NCBI RefSeq assembly: GCF_026242055.1
Contig: NZ_JAPJDL010000004.1
Location: forward strand, 433,666 to 497,665
DNA length: 64,000 nt
Direction of reading: 5' to 3'
From: Lentzea sp. NEAU-D7
Lineage (GTDB): Bacteria; Actinomycetota; Actinomycetes; Mycobacteriales; Pseudonocardiaceae
The notes beneath the pieces were generated by a model. That model was not told the origin of the DNA, ran no database searches, and worked only from the letters and a program-made list of their open reading frames with translations. Positions within the stretch are counted from its first letter, which is position 1. Each line of letters begins with the position of its first letter. The position numbers and the translations under genes are program-made. Of this stretch, positions 37,830-47,001 are shown one piece after another.

Positions 37830-38738
37830 CTACGAGTAGTCGATGTCCAGGCCGGCGAACCCCTTCGACCTGAACAGCTCCCCGCCCGCCTTCTTGAACG
37901 GGTTGCCGCAGTTGACGACCGTGACGCTCGCGAGCTTCGGGCAGTCCAGCAGCGCCTCGACGTTCACGATCCTCTTCGAGTTCAGGACGGTCAGCTGGAC
38001 GAGTTCGGGCAGCGCCTGGAACACCGTGCAGTCGATCTCGGCGCGGATCCCGTTGAGGCGCAGCGCTTCCAGCGTCGGGATCGCCGCGAGCCGGGCCACC
38101 GGGAAGTCGCGTCCGGTGCCCGCGATCTCCAGCACGCGCAGCGGCGCCACCAGGTGGCCGACGACGTCGGCGTTCTTCAGGTCCTCCAGCTCCAGGTGCC
38201 GCAGCGACGGCAGCTCCCCGAGCTGACGCAGCACCGCGTCGTCGCCGCTCACGTTGGTGCGGAGGAACTCGAGCGGCGGCAGCGGATCGACCACCTGGGG
38301 CAGCCGCGGCGTGGTGTACGAGGTGACCCACATCAGCGCCCGCAGTGCCGGCACAGCGGTGTCGGCGGCGAGCGGGGCCGAGGGGACCCGCCCGTCGTGA
38401 TTGCCGATCACGAGCGACGTCAGCGTCGGGGACGTCAGGTGTGCCACGAGCGGTGCGGGCAGCTTGAGCGACCGCAGGTTCACGAGGTCCGGCAGGTAGG
38501 CGGGCAGCACCGCCTTGCGCAGCTGGGCCTCCGTCGGGCACAGGGCCAGGCCGCGTATCCGCGCCACGTCCTCGGGCCGCGGTGCGCCCTTCCACGGAAT
38601 CCGGACGGCACCGTCCTCCGTGCAGTGGTCGCACTCGGCGGCGTTGCCGACGCAGAACACCTGGTCACCGCCGATCGGGCCCAGATACCGTGCCCGGCTC
38701 GCACCGAAGAGGTCGACACCCGTCATGCCGGGCATCAT
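37830..38738 (-). CDS. leucine-rich-repeat-like cytoplasmic protein
   Basis: Product of 302 residues. From about residue 85 there are repeats such as LVNLRSLKLP, LTSLVIGNHDG, LRHLELEDLKNADV, LRVLEIAGTG, LEALRLNGI and LVQLTVLNSKRI, with the LxxLxL spacing of a leucine-rich repeat solenoid. The N-terminal 70 residues hold four Cys (VFCVGNAAECDHC, LALC), possibly a small metal site. No signal peptide. Function unknown; such proteins are often binding scaffolds. The start may be ATG 38738 or 38726. Confidence 0.72.
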   Translation of the reverse strand: MMPGMTGVDLFGASRARYLGPIGGDQVFCVGNAAECDHCTEDGAVRIPWKGAPRPEDVARIRGLALCPTEAQLRKAVLPAYLPDLVNLRSLKLPAPLVAHLTSPTLTSLVIGNHDGRVPSAPLAADTAVPALRALMWVTSYTTPRLPQVVDPLPPLEFLRTNVSGDDAVLRQLGELPSLRHLELEDLKNADVVGHLVAPLRVLEIAGTGRDFPVARLAAIPTLEALRLNGIRAEIDCTVFQALPELVQLTVLNSKRIVNVEALLDCPKLASVTVVNCGNPFKKAGGELFRSKGFAGLDIDYS

Positions 38739-38783
38739 CCAATCCCAGGCCGTCGCGTCCGGTACGGGCCCCTCGCCGACGGG

Positions 38784-39947
38784 TCAGTTGTCCAGCATGC
38801 CGGGACCGAACACCTCGTAGCGGATGTCGTCGGTGTGCATGCCGCGGTTGAGCAGTCCTGCGCGCACGTCCCGCATGAACGTGATCGGCCCGCACAGGTA
38901 GGCGATGGCGTTGGGCGGCAACGGGATCGCGTTCACGTCGACGAGACCCGGCTGTCCGCCGTCGCCACCCTTCCCGTACCAGGTGAGTTGTCCGAAGCCG
39001 GCGAGGCGTGCGTACTCGGCGCGGTGCGCGTGCCGGTCGGGCGACGTCTCGGCGTGCACGGCGACAACCGTGCGGGCAGGTTCCGCGGCCGAGATCTGGC
39101 CGAGCATCGACAGCATCGGGGTGATACCGATGCCCGCGCTGATCAGCACCACGGGCCGGTCGCCGGGCTGGAGCGTGACCTCACCGGCCGGCGGGCCGAC
39201 GAGCACGACGTCGTCGGCGTGCACGTTGTCGTGCAGGAAGTTCGACACCGCGCCGTCCGGGGCGCCGTCCGCGCCCCGGACCCGGCGCACGGTGATGCGC
39301 AGCTCGCCGCGGCCGGGTGCCTGCGACAGGGAGTACTGCCGCGGCTGCCGGTGCCCGTCCGGCAGGTCGACGGCGACCGACACGTACTGCCCCGGCTGGA
39401 ACACCGGAACCGGTCCTCCGTCGTCGGGCAGCAGGGTGAAGGACGCCGTGTCGACCGCCTCCTCGTCGCGCTTGGCGACGCGCCAGGGGCGCCACACCGT
39501 GCCGGGGCTGACGCCCGCCTGCTGGTACAGGCCCGCCTCGGCGGCGATCAGCGTGACGGCGAACAGCCAGTAGACCTCGTCCCAGGCTGCGGCGACCTCG
39601 GGGGTGACGGCGTCGCCGAGCACGGTGGCCACCGCGCCGATCAGGTGCCTGCCGACGATCGGGTACTGGTCGGGACGCACGCCGAGCGAGACGTGCTTGT
39701 GGGCGATGCGTTCCGCGATCGGGCCGAACGGCGTGCCGTCGAGCAGGTGCTGGGCGTAGGCGACCACCGCGGCGGCCAGCGCGATCTGCTGCTTGCCGCT
39801 GGCCTGGTTGCCGCGGTTGAACAGGTTCAGCAGTTCCGGGTGCGCGGCGAACATCGACGGGTAGAACTCGGCGGTGATCTCGGCGGCGTGGTCGCGGACG
39901 ACGGGCAGGGTCGCACGCACCACGGCGGCTGACGCAGCGGAAAGCAC
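38784..39947 (-). CDS. hmp: flavohemoprotein (nitric oxide dioxygenase)
   Basis: Product of 387 residues, the family length. The globin domain has EFYPSMFAAHPELLNLFN and proximal His in HKHVSLGV. The ferredoxin-reductase part has FAD site RQYSLS, NAD site SAGIGITPML and the C-terminal AYLCGPITFM. It converts NO and O2 to nitrate with NAD(P)H. GTG 39947 lies 6 bases after AGGAG. A DevR-like box (40066-40079) lies about 120 bases upstream, tying NO detoxification to the dormancy island that follows. Confidence 0.92.
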   Translation of the reverse strand: MLSAASAAVVRATLPVVRDHAAEITAEFYPSMFAAHPELLNLFNRGNQASGKQQIALAAAVVAYAQHLLDGTPFGPIAERIAHKHVSLGVRPDQYPIVGRHLIGAVATVLGDAVTPEVAAAWDEVYWLFAVTLIAAEAGLYQQAGVSPGTVWRPWRVAKRDEEAVDTASFTLLPDDGGPVPVFQPGQYVSVAVDLPDGHRQPRQYSLSQAPGRGELRITVRRVRGADGAPDGAVSNFLHDNVHADDVVLVGPPAGEVTLQPGDRPVVLISAGIGITPMLSMLGQISAAEPARTVVAVHAETSPDRHAHRAEYARLAGFGQLTWYGKGGDGGQPGLVDVNAIPLPPNAIAYLCGPITFMRDVRAGLLNRGMHTDDIRYEVFGPGMLDN

Positions 39948-40065
39948 AAGTAGCTCCTGAGGACGAGATCCGAGGTGGGACTGACGGCGCGGTGGCGCGC
40001 GATCACCTCTTGAGCTTGCGCGATCAAGGACAGGCGGCCGCAGGTGAGAACGTCGCGTCCGGGCC

Positions 40066-40079
40066 AGGACCATCGTCCC
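40066..40079 (-). promoter_or_regulatory. DevR/DosR-like box upstream of hmp
   Basis: AGGACCATCGTCCC differs from the island motif GGGACCAAGGTCCC at three positions and keeps both half-sites. It lies in the 138-base gap upstream of hmp. Confidence 0.6.
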
Positions 40080-40085
40080 GCGCAA

Positions 40086-40739
40086 TCATGACCGGACGAC
40101 CTTGGCGGGAACGCGCTCACGCCGTTCCTGCGCACTCCGCTCGCCCACGACGCGAATCAGGTACGCGCCGGTGACGGCTGCCATCGCCGCCGCCATCAGC
40201 AGACCGCCGAGGGCACCGATGAGCGCGATGAGCACCGGCGACTGGCCTGGCTGCCACAGGGGAGTGGTGACGGCGGTGAACACCAGGAGGCCGGCTCCCC
40301 ACGCGAGGGCGTTGGCCCAGATCCACAGATGGGCGCGGGCGAAGTGGCGGCGCAGCACGAACCACTGCGCGGTTCCCAGTGACAGCAGCACACCGGTGCC
40401 CGCGACCGCGGCGATGGGCAGCAGGGCCGCGAGCGGCAGTGCGTTCAGCCGCTCGCCGTTGTGCACCACGAGCATCGCGATCGCCCAGGCGAACCCCGCC
40501 GCCAGCGCGGTGGCGCCGATCCAGTTCCGGCGGCTCAGGCCGCCGTCGACGCGGCACAGCACGACGGCCTGCGCCACACCGAGCACGGCACCCTCGGCCA
40601 CTCCGGTGAGAACGAGCAGCTGCGGCGACGAGGTGAGCGCGCCGACGAGGGCGGGCACGAGGAAGCCGGCGAACTCACCCGCGGTCGTCCAGCGAAACCA
40701 CGACCACCGGATGGCGCGTGCGGTCAGTTCGGTTCTCAT
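40086..40739 (-). CDS. hypothetical multi-pass membrane protein
   Basis: Product of 217 residues with six predicted membrane segments (FAGFLVPALVGALTS, AEGAVLGVAQAVVLC, ALAAGFAWAIAMLVV, LAALLPIAAVAGTGVLL, ANALAWGAGLLVFTAV, IALIGALGGLLMAAAMA) and a basic C-terminus. I know no function. The DevR-like box at 40775-40788, 36 bases upstream, makes it a probable regulon member; it could serve membrane maintenance under hypoxia. Confidence 0.75.
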   Translation of the reverse strand: MRTELTARAIRWSWFRWTTAGEFAGFLVPALVGALTSSPQLLVLTGVAEGAVLGVAQAVVLCRVDGGLSRRNWIGATALAAGFAWAIAMLVVHNGERLNALPLAALLPIAAVAGTGVLLSLGTAQWFVLRRHFARAHLWIWANALAWGAGLLVFTAVTTPLWQPGQSPVLIALIGALGGLLMAAAMAAVTGAYLIRVVGERSAQERRERVPAKVVRS

Positions 40740-40774
40740 CCCTCCACGTTGCGCGCCGAAGCGTTCCCAGTGGA

Positions 40775-40788
40775 GGGACCAACGTCCT
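40775..40788 (-). promoter_or_regulatory. DevR/DosR-like box upstream of the membrane protein gene
   Basis: GGGACCAACGTCCT; only two positions differ from GGGACCAAGGTCCC. It lies 36 bases before the start at 40739. Confidence 0.7.
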
Positions 40789-40835
40789 CATCCGGCCGGT
40801 GCGCAGTGCTCGACTTCTCCCTCGACATCACCGGA

Positions 40836-41732
40836 TCAGTGCCGTGCCAGCGGGACCACCGCGACCGGGCAGTGCGCGTGGTGGATCAGCGCCTGGCTGG
40901 TCGATCCGAGCAGCAGACCGCGGAAGCCGCCGCGTCCGCGGGTGCCGACGACGACCAGCTGGGCCTTCGCCGACTGCTCGACGAGGGTGTGCGCAGGCCG
41001 GTCCCGGGTGAGCGTCTGGTGCACGGGGACGTCGGGATACCTGGTCGTGCAACCGGCCAGCTGGTCGGCCAGCACCCGCTGTTCCGCCGCCTCGATCGAC
41101 GCGAGGTTCGTCGCGGTCAGCCCTCGCTGCCACGCGGTTTCGGCGGTGAGGTCCCACCACGTGCGCACCGCGTGCACGGCGGCACCGCGCAGCGCGGCCG
41201 CCTCGAACGCGAACGCCAGGGCGGCGTCGCTGGAGGGCGATCCGTCGAGGCCCACCACGACCGGCGCGTCGCGGTCGGGAGTCGTGTCGGAGGACGGGTC
41301 GCGCACGACGACGGTGGGGCACTGCGCGTGGGTCGTCACCGCGACCGCGACGGAACCCACGAGCAGCCCGGTGAACCCTCCCAGGCCGCGTGACCCCAGC
41401 ACCACCAGCTGGGCAGACGCCGATCGGCCGATGAGCTGCTCTGCCGCGCCACCGCTGGTCAGCTCCGTGCTCACCTCGACCTCCGGAGCCGCTTCTTCCG
41501 CCACGGCGGTGGCCTCGGCGAGCAGCACCCTGCCGTGGTCGAACACCGCGTCGGCATAGGACTCCGACGAGGGGGCCACGTGGGGCGCGTGGACCGGGAC
41601 CACCATGCAGGAGTGCATGACCACGAGGTTCGTACCGCGCCTGGCCGCCTCCTCGGCGGCCCAGCGCACCGCGTGCGAGGCCGAGGTCGACCCGTCCACT
41701 CCCACGACCACCGGCGTGCTCGTGCCCGTCAT
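40836..41732 (-). CDS. tandem universal stress protein (two UspA domains)
   Basis: Product of 298 residues. Two UspA domains follow one another, each with an N-terminal VVVGVDGS or VVVGLDGSPSS and an ATP-binding motif: VVLGSRGLGGFTGLLVGSVA (first) and VVVGTRGRGGFRGLLLGSTS (second). The family binds ATP and supports survival under hypoxia. Its ATG overlaps the stop of ackA (ATGA), making it the third gene of the phosphoketolase operon. Confidence 0.9.
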   Translation of the reverse strand: MTGTSTPVVVGVDGSTSASHAVRWAAEEAARRGTNLVVMHSCMVVPVHAPHVAPSSESYADAVFDHGRVLLAEATAVAEEAAPEVEVSTELTSGGAAEQLIGRSASAQLVVLGSRGLGGFTGLLVGSVAVAVTTHAQCPTVVVRDPSSDTTPDRDAPVVVGLDGSPSSDAALAFAFEAAALRGAAVHAVRTWWDLTAETAWQRGLTATNLASIEAAEQRVLADQLAGCTTRYPDVPVHQTLTRDRPAHTLVEQSAKAQLVVVGTRGRGGFRGLLLGSTSQALIHHAHCPVAVVPLARH

Positions 41733-42835
41733 CGTTTCCTCCTGTCGGTGTCGTTCACCAGTGCGCGGGTCTGCGCGGCGATCTCGACGTCCTCTCGTGC
41801 CTCGACCACCCGGACGTCGACGGCCGAACCGTCGCGGCTGACGCGGCCGTCCGCCGCGGCTTCGGTGTTGCGGCCGGTGTCGAGGTCGATGCCGAGGAAC
41901 GCCAGTCCCTCGGCGGTCTCCGCTCGGAGCACGGCGTCGTGCTCACCCACCCCGCCGGTGAAGACGAGCACGTCGATCCCGCCGAGCGAGGCCGTCATCG
42001 CAGCGATGCCCTGCCGCAGGCGGTGGACGTAGACCTGCAGCGCGAGCACGGCCCGTTCGTCGCCGTCGTCCGCGGCCTTGCGCACGTCGCGGAGGTCCCC
42101 GCCCACCTCGGACAGGCCCGCCAGCCCGGAGCGGTGTTCGAGGCCGTCCTCGAGGTCGTCCAGCGCCAGTCCGGCACGTTGCAGCCAGATCAGCAGACCG
42201 GGGTCGACGTCTCCGCTGCGGGTGCCCATCACGAGCCCCGCCAGCGGGGTGAAGCCCATCGTCGTGTCGACCGATCGTCCACCCGCGACGGCGGCGAGCG
42301 ATGCTCCGGAGCCGAGGTGGCAGCTGACGACGCGAGCGCCGGGCCTTCCCGCCAGGGCGGCGGCGTGACGGGAGGCGTAGGCGTGCGACAGGCCGTGGAA
42401 CCCGTACCTGCGCAGGTCCCACTTGCGCCGCCACGCGGCCGGCACGGCGTAGGTCGTCGCGGCGGCCGGCATCGTGGTGTGGAAGGCGGTGTCGAAGCAG
42501 GCGACCTGCGGCAGGCCGGGCAGCAGTCGCCGGGCAGCGTCGATGCCGGCGAGCGCACGGGGCTGGTGCAGCGGCGCCAGGCCGGTGAGGGCCTCGACCC
42601 CGGCGCGCACGTCGTCGTCGATCACGGTCGCGCCGGTGAACGCGGAACCGCCGTGCACGACCCGGTGCCCGACGACGTCCACGGCCGGCGCGTCGCCCAG
42701 GAAGTCCTGCAGCGGTCCGGTCTCGTCGCCTCCTGACCACCGTTCGACGGTGGTCTCGGCGAGGACTGCGTCGTCCTCGCCGAGCACGCGGAGCTTGAGG
42801 CTGGAGGAGCCCGCGTTCACCACGAGGACGTTCAC
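41729..42835 (-). CDS. ackA: acetate kinase
   Basis: Product of 368 residues, slightly short for the family. It has [11 protein letters not shown], catalytic Arg in HRVVHGG, Asp in [35 protein letters not shown] and FTGGVGEHD. It turns acetyl phosphate and ADP into acetate and ATP. Its start overlaps the stop of the phosphoketolase gene (ATGA), so acetyl phosphate made by that enzyme is directly used for ATP synthesis. The upstream DevR-like box suggests hypoxic induction. Confidence 0.93.
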   Translation of the reverse strand: MNVLVVNAGSSSLKLRVLGEDDAVLAETTVERWSGGDETGPLQDFLGDAPAVDVVGHRVVHGGSAFTGATVIDDDVRAGVEALTGLAPLHQPRALAGIDAARRLLPGLPQVACFDTAFHTTMPAAATTYAVPAAWRRKWDLRRYGFHGLSHAYASRHAAALAGRPGARVVSCHLGSGASLAAVAGGRSVDTTMGFTPLAGLVMGTRSGDVDPGLLIWLQRAGLALDDLEDGLEHRSGLAGLSEVGGDLRDVRKAADDGDERAVLALQVYVHRLRQGIAAMTASLGGIDVLVFTGGVGEHDAVLRAETAEGLAFLGIDLDTGRNTEAAADGRVSRDGSAVDVRVVEAREDVEIAAQTRALVNDTDRRKR

Positions 42836-45162
42836 TGCCAGGTCCAGTCGCGGACCTCGGGCAGGTCCTCGCCGTGCTCGCGGATCCAGTGGTGGTGGCG
42901 GGTGCGCTGGTCCTGCATGAGCTGGCGCAGCCGCGCCGCCTTCGGGCCGAGCCCGTCGACCCGGTCGATCACGTCGACGACGAGCCGGTACCGGTCCATG
43001 TCGTTGAGCACGAGCATGTCGAACGGCGTGGTGGTGGTGCCTTCCTCCTTGTAGCCGCGGACGTGCAGGTTGTGGTGGTTGGTGCGCCGGTAGGTCAACC
43101 GGTGGATCAGCCAGGGATAACCGTGGTAGGCGAAGATCACGGGCTTTCCGGCGGTGAACAGCGCGTCGAACTCGCGGTCCGGCATGCCGTGCGGGTGCTC
43201 GGTGTCGGGCTGCAGGCGCATCAGGTCCACGACGTTCACCACGCGCACTCGCAGCGACGGCAGGTGTTCGCGGAGCAGCTGCGTCGCGGCCAGCACCTCG
43301 ACGGTGGGGGCGTCACCGGCGCACGCCATGACGACGTCCGGCTCCTCCACTCCGTCGTCGTTGCTCGCCCACTCCCAGATGCCCGCGCCGCGCGCGCAGT
43401 GCAGCTCGGCCTCCTCGATCGAGAGCCAGTCCGGCGTCTCGTTCTTGCCGGCGACGATGACGTTGACGTAGTCCTTGCTGCGCAGGCAGTGGTCGGCCAC
43501 CGACAGCAGGGTGTTGGTGTCCGGCGGCAGGTAGACGCGGACGACCTCCGCCTTCTTGTTCATCACGTGGTCGATGAAGCCGGGGTCCTGGTGGGAGAAG
43601 CCGTTGTGGTCCTGGCGCCACACGTGTGAGCTGAGCAGGTAGTTCAGCGACGCCACTGGCCGGCGCCACTCCAGCTTCTTGTGCGTCTTGAGCCACTTGG
43701 CGTGCTGGTTGAACATCGAGTCGATGATGTGGATGAACGCCTCGTAGCAGTTGAACAGGCCGTGCCTGCCGGTGAGCAGGTAGCCCTCCAGCATGCCCTG
43801 GCACAGGTGCTCGGACAGCACCTCGACGACCCGGCCGTCGTGGACCAGGTGCTCGTCGACCGGCAGCGTCTCGGCCTGCCACTGCTTGCCCGTCACGTCG
43901 TACACGGCGTCGAGCCGGTTGGACGCCGTCTCGTCCGGGCCGAAGATCCGGAACGAGCGGGCGCCGGCGTTGAGCGCGACGACGTCGCGCAGCATCCGGC
44001 CGAGCACCCTGGTCGGCTCGGAGTGCGTGGTGCCGTGCTTGACGACCTCGGCGGCGTGCGCGCGGATGCCGGGCATCTTCAGCTCTCGCAGCAGCAGTCC
44101 GCCGTTGGCGTGCGGCGTGGCACCCATCCGGCGAGCGCCGTCCGGAACGAGGGCGGCGAGCTCGGGCCGCGGTGCCCCGTGCTCGTCGAAGAGCTCGGCC
44201 GGCTGGTAGCTGCGCAGCCACTCCTCCAGCTGCCGCAGGTGCTCCGGGTTGTCCCGCACACCGGCCAGCGGGACCTGGTGCGCGCGCCAGGTGTTCTCGA
44301 CCGGCTTGCCGTCCACTTCGGACGGACCGGTCCAGCCCTTGGGGCTGCGCAGCACGATCATCGGCCAGCGGGGGCGCTCGTTCGTCTCCTTGATCCGGTG
44401 GATCTCGTCGATGACCTGGTCGAGCACCTCGGCCATCCGGGCGTGCATCGCCTGCGGCTCATGGCCTTCCACGTAGTGCGGTGCGTAGCCGTAGCCGCGC
44501 AGCAGCGCGTCCAGCTCGTCGTGGGGTATCCGCGCCAGCAGGCTGGGATTGGCGATCTTGTACCCGTTGAGGTGCAGGATCGGCAGCACGGCGCCGTCCG
44601 TGGCGGGGTTGAGGAACTTGCCGGCGTGCCAGCTGGTCGCGAGCGGTCCCGTCTCGGCCTCGCCGTCACCGACCACGCAGGCCACGATGAGGCCGGGGTT
44701 GTCGAACGCCGCGCCGAACGCGTGCGCGAGCGAGTAGCCCAGCTCACCGCCCTCGTGGATCGAGCCGGGGACCTCGGGCGCCACGTGGCTCGGCACCCCG
44801 CCGGGGAAGGAGAACTGCCGGAACAGCCTGCGCATGCCGTCCTCGTCGCGCGGCACGTCCGGGTAGGTCTCGCTGTAGGTGCCCTCCAGCCAGGTGTTGG
44901 CCAGCAACGCGGGACCGCCGTGTCCGGGGCCGGTCACGAACATCATGTCCAGGTCGCGGTCGCGGATCACGCGGTTCAGGTGGGCGTAGAGGAAGTTCAG
45001 TCCCGGCGTGGTGCCCCAGTGGCCCAGCAGGCGGGGCTTGATGTGCTCCGGCGTCAGCGGTTCGGTCAGCAGCGGGTTGTCCAGCAGGTAGATCTGGCCG
45101 GCCGACAGGTAGTTGGCGGCTCGCCAGTACGCGTCGACGAGCTCCAGGTCGGCGTTCGGCAT
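42832..45162 (-). CDS. xfp: phosphoketolase (xylulose-5-phosphate/fructose-6-phosphate)
   Basis: Product of 776 residues. ThDP-enzyme signatures include [38 protein letters not shown], the diphosphate/Mg motif [15 protein letters not shown] and [12 protein letters not shown]. It splits xylulose-5-P or fructose-6-P with phosphate to acetyl phosphate plus a C3 or C4 sugar phosphate, without using NAD. ATG 45162 has AGGAG upstream. It heads a xfp-ackA-usp operon with four-base overlaps and a DevR-like box 84 bases upstream, so it is a likely route to ATP when respiration stops. Confidence 0.95.
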   Translation of the reverse strand: MPNADLELVDAYWRAANYLSAGQIYLLDNPLLTEPLTPEHIKPRLLGHWGTTPGLNFLYAHLNRVIRDRDLDMMFVTGPGHGGPALLANTWLEGTYSETYPDVPRDEDGMRRLFRQFSFPGGVPSHVAPEVPGSIHEGGELGYSLAHAFGAAFDNPGLIVACVVGDGEAETGPLATSWHAGKFLNPATDGAVLPILHLNGYKIANPSLLARIPHDELDALLRGYGYAPHYVEGHEPQAMHARMAEVLDQVIDEIHRIKETNERPRWPMIVLRSPKGWTGPSEVDGKPVENTWRAHQVPLAGVRDNPEHLRQLEEWLRSYQPAELFDEHGAPRPELAALVPDGARRMGATPHANGGLLLRELKMPGIRAHAAEVVKHGTTHSEPTRVLGRMLRDVVALNAGARSFRIFGPDETASNRLDAVYDVTGKQWQAETLPVDEHLVHDGRVVEVLSEHLCQGMLEGYLLTGRHGLFNCYEAFIHIIDSMFNQHAKWLKTHKKLEWRRPVASLNYLLSSHVWRQDHNGFSHQDPGFIDHVMNKKAEVVRVYLPPDTNTLLSVADHCLRSKDYVNVIVAGKNETPDWLSIEEAELHCARGAGIWEWASNDDGVEEPDVVMACAGDAPTVEVLAATQLLREHLPSLRVRVVNVVDLMRLQPDTEHPHGMPDREFDALFTAGKPVIFAYHGYPWLIHRLTYRRTNHHNLHVRGYKEEGTTTTPFDMLVLNDMDRYRLVVDVIDRVDGLGPKAARLRQLMQDQRTRHHHWIREHGEDLPEVRDWTWQ

Positions 45163-45245
45163 CTCGCGCTCCTCACTCGGGTCTGTTGGCTTCCACGGTG
45201 CCGTCCTGATCGATCACGGAACAGGGCGCGCGGTCCGGGACGACC

Positions 45246-45259
45246 GGGACCGAAGTCCC
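45246..45259 (-). promoter_or_regulatory. DevR/DosR-like box upstream of xfp-ackA-usp
   Basis: GGGACCGAAGTCCC, two differences from GGGACCAAGGTCCC, 84 bases before the xfp ATG. A weaker copy GGGCGCGCGGTCCG lies at 45224-45237. Confidence 0.72.
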
Positions 45260-45669
45260 GCCGATCCCGGCACCTCGGGCCCTGTCCGCCCCCGGAGGCA
45301 CGGCCGGACTCCGCACACCGGGTACCCGGAGATCACTTCCGCACGCTTCCGGCCGGACTCGGTCGCGGGTGTTCTCTCCGGAGGCGATGAACCGCACCAG
45401 CGCCACGAACCGCACCAGTGGTGCGATGGACACGACAACGATGATCGAGACGAGTGACAGGCGCACGATCGTGGCCCAGTCGGTGACCGGGTCGGTGAAG
45501 GGAAACGGGAACTACTGGACCGTCCGGACCAGTGCCGCCAGGCCCCGCGGTGACGTCGACCACCACCGCGTCCGCCGCTTCCACCAGCACCTTCTCGACG
45601 ATGCGGTCGGCCCCGGCTCCGAACCGGGGACTCCAGGCCCTCACCGCAGGACCGTTGGGCTTGCCCTCG
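45260..45669. other. gap between xfp promoter and SRPBCC gene, no supported gene
   Basis: Short frames exist on both strands, including one with a hydrophobic N-terminus (45173-45466, minus) that runs over the DevR-like box and lacks a ribosome site. I do not support any of them. An ACTGG/CCAGT inverted pair is at 45514-45533. Confidence 0.4.
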
Positions 45670-46272
45670 TCAGCTCCTGGTGCCCCTGGTCTCGGCGTTG
45701 TGCTTGACCGTGCGCAGCACCGCGCGGCTGATGGTCGCCACCGCCGGTGTGCTGATGCGCCAGTAGCGCCGGAACTGGACCCAGGCCTGCGGATCGGTGA
45801 GCGTCACCCGGATCTCCGAGGACACCAGCGTCCGGCGTTCTCCGTACGGGTGCGTGGAAAAGGACCACACGACTTTGCCGTAGCCGGGTTCGGTGAAGTC
45901 CGGGAAGTCGCGCGGCTCGCAGGGGAACCACTTCACGACCGGGCGCCAGAACTTGCCGACCGCTCCGAGCGCGATCTCGTGGCCCGGGTTCTCGCCGAGG
46001 ATCATCCAGTCGGTGCCCGTGTCGAGGTCGTCCCACGTCAGTCTGGTGCGCTCGCGAAGGGGACCGTGCTTGCGCGCACGCCATCTCTCCGGCACGTCGC
46101 GAAACCACACCGCGAACGCGGCGATGCCACCGCGCAGCTCGGTGAGGTCCAGCTCGCGCAAGGACTTCCACGTCGCCGCGGGATCCGCGTTCACCAACAA
46201 GTGGTCGGTGCGGCCGAACTCAGGCCTGGGGGCGAACCGGTCGGCGAGGAGCGGGGATGGCGACGCGACCAT
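45670..46272 (-). CDS. SRPBCC-superfamily (polyketide cyclase/START-like) protein
   Basis: Product of 200 residues. The helix-grip pattern is visible: DHLLVNADPAATWKSLRELDL at the start, then LGENPGHEIALGAVGKFW, VVWSFSTHPYGERRTLVSSEIRV and a C-terminal long helix (FRRYWRISTPAVATISRAVL). Such proteins bind hydrophobic ligands. ATG 46272 with GGAGG upstream lies inside the end of the USP-like gene (53-base overlap), so it is translated from the same transcript. Its DevR-island function is unknown. Confidence 0.75.
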   Translation of the reverse strand: MVASPSPLLADRFAPRPEFGRTDHLLVNADPAATWKSLRELDLTELRGGIAAFAVWFRDVPERWRARKHGPLRERTRLTWDDLDTGTDWMILGENPGHEIALGAVGKFWRPVVKWFPCEPRDFPDFTEPGYGKVVWSFSTHPYGERRTLVSSEIRVTLTDPQAWVQFRRYWRISTPAVATISRAVLRTVKHNAETRGTRS

Positions 46273-46912
46273 GGTGTGCCTCCAGAACTGGTTGGTGCAC
46301 CACGAGAACAGGGCACGGCGCGTGGTGGAGTGCCGCCCTGGTGACGGTACCGCTCTCGTGCGTGTCACCGGAACCGACGACGATGAGGTCGGTGTCGGTG
46401 CAGCGCGCGATCGCTTCATGTGGCTGTGCGCGAACCAACACCGCGTGGTGCGGTACGCCGTGGAGCGTGGCCGACGCGCGAGCCAGCACGTACGAGTGGT
46501 CCGCATCAAGACCACACCTGACCGGGGAGTGCGGTGCGGCGTGCAGAACGCGCAGTGCCGCGCCACGCCTCCGCGCGAAGTCGGCGGCGTGGCGCAGCAC
46601 CCGGCCGTCACCGGGACCGCCGCTGACCAGCGCGGTGACGTGGCGGTGGGTCGCGTCGACCGCCGCAGGGGTGCCGCGGACGACGACCGTGTCGCAGCGG
46701 GTCGTGGTCAGCAGCGGCAGGACGTGCTCGCCGAGACCGAGAGCAGACGTTCGGCGGCCCCGGTAGCCGACGACGACGAGCTGGGCGCGGAAGTCGTCCC
46801 GCGACCGGTGGATCTCGAGCCCGGTGCCGACGAGCGCCGCGTGGGCGGCTGCCCAGCGCAATGCGTTCTGGTCGCCTCTGGCGCCGTCTTGGAGGATCAC
46901 GACAGGTTCCAT
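46220..46912 (-). CDS. divergent tandem universal stress protein
   Basis: Product of 230 residues. It starts MEPVVILQDGARGDQNALRW, a degraded UspA beginning; the first domain is shortened (VVVGYRGRRTSALGLGEHVL, DTVVVRGTP). The second has VTALVSGGPGDGRVLRHAAD, DTDLIVVGSGDTHESGTVTR and CPVLVVHQP. The canonical ATP loop GxxGxxxGS is absent from both halves, so ATP binding is doubtful. A DevR-like box lies 59 bases upstream of ATG 46912. Confidence 0.75.
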   Translation of the reverse strand: MEPVVILQDGARGDQNALRWAAAHAALVGTGLEIHRSRDDFRAQLVVVGYRGRRTSALGLGEHVLPLLTTTRCDTVVVRGTPAAVDATHRHVTALVSGGPGDGRVLRHAADFARRRGAALRVLHAAPHSPVRCGLDADHSYVLARASATLHGVPHHAVLVRAQPHEAIARCTDTDLIVVGSGDTHESGTVTRAALHHAPCPVLVVHQPVLEAHHGRVAIPAPRRPVRPQA

Positions 46913-46970
46913 GCTTCGACGATCGTTCGTCGCCCCCGCTCGGGGCAGGGCGGGAGGAGGCCGTTGTGGC

Positions 46971-46984
46971 AGGACCAAGGTCCC
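46971..46984 (-). promoter_or_regulatory. DevR/DosR-like box upstream of USP/SRPBCC operon
   Basis: AGGACCAAGGTCCC, one difference from the best island copy, 59 bases before the start at 46912. Confidence 0.75.
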
Positions 46985-47001
46985 GTCGTCGCCGGGCCCC
47001 G

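Noticed and set aside
45173..45466. 97-codon minus ORF with a hydrophobic start
   Set aside because: Covers the DevR-like box of xfp and degenerates to low-complexity sequence after 35 residues.
45514..45533. ACTGG...CCAGT inverted pair with inner GGACC copies, considered as another DevR box
   Set aside because: Half-site order and spacing do not fit the GGGACC-AA-GGTCCC pattern, and no gene starts within reach in the right direction.
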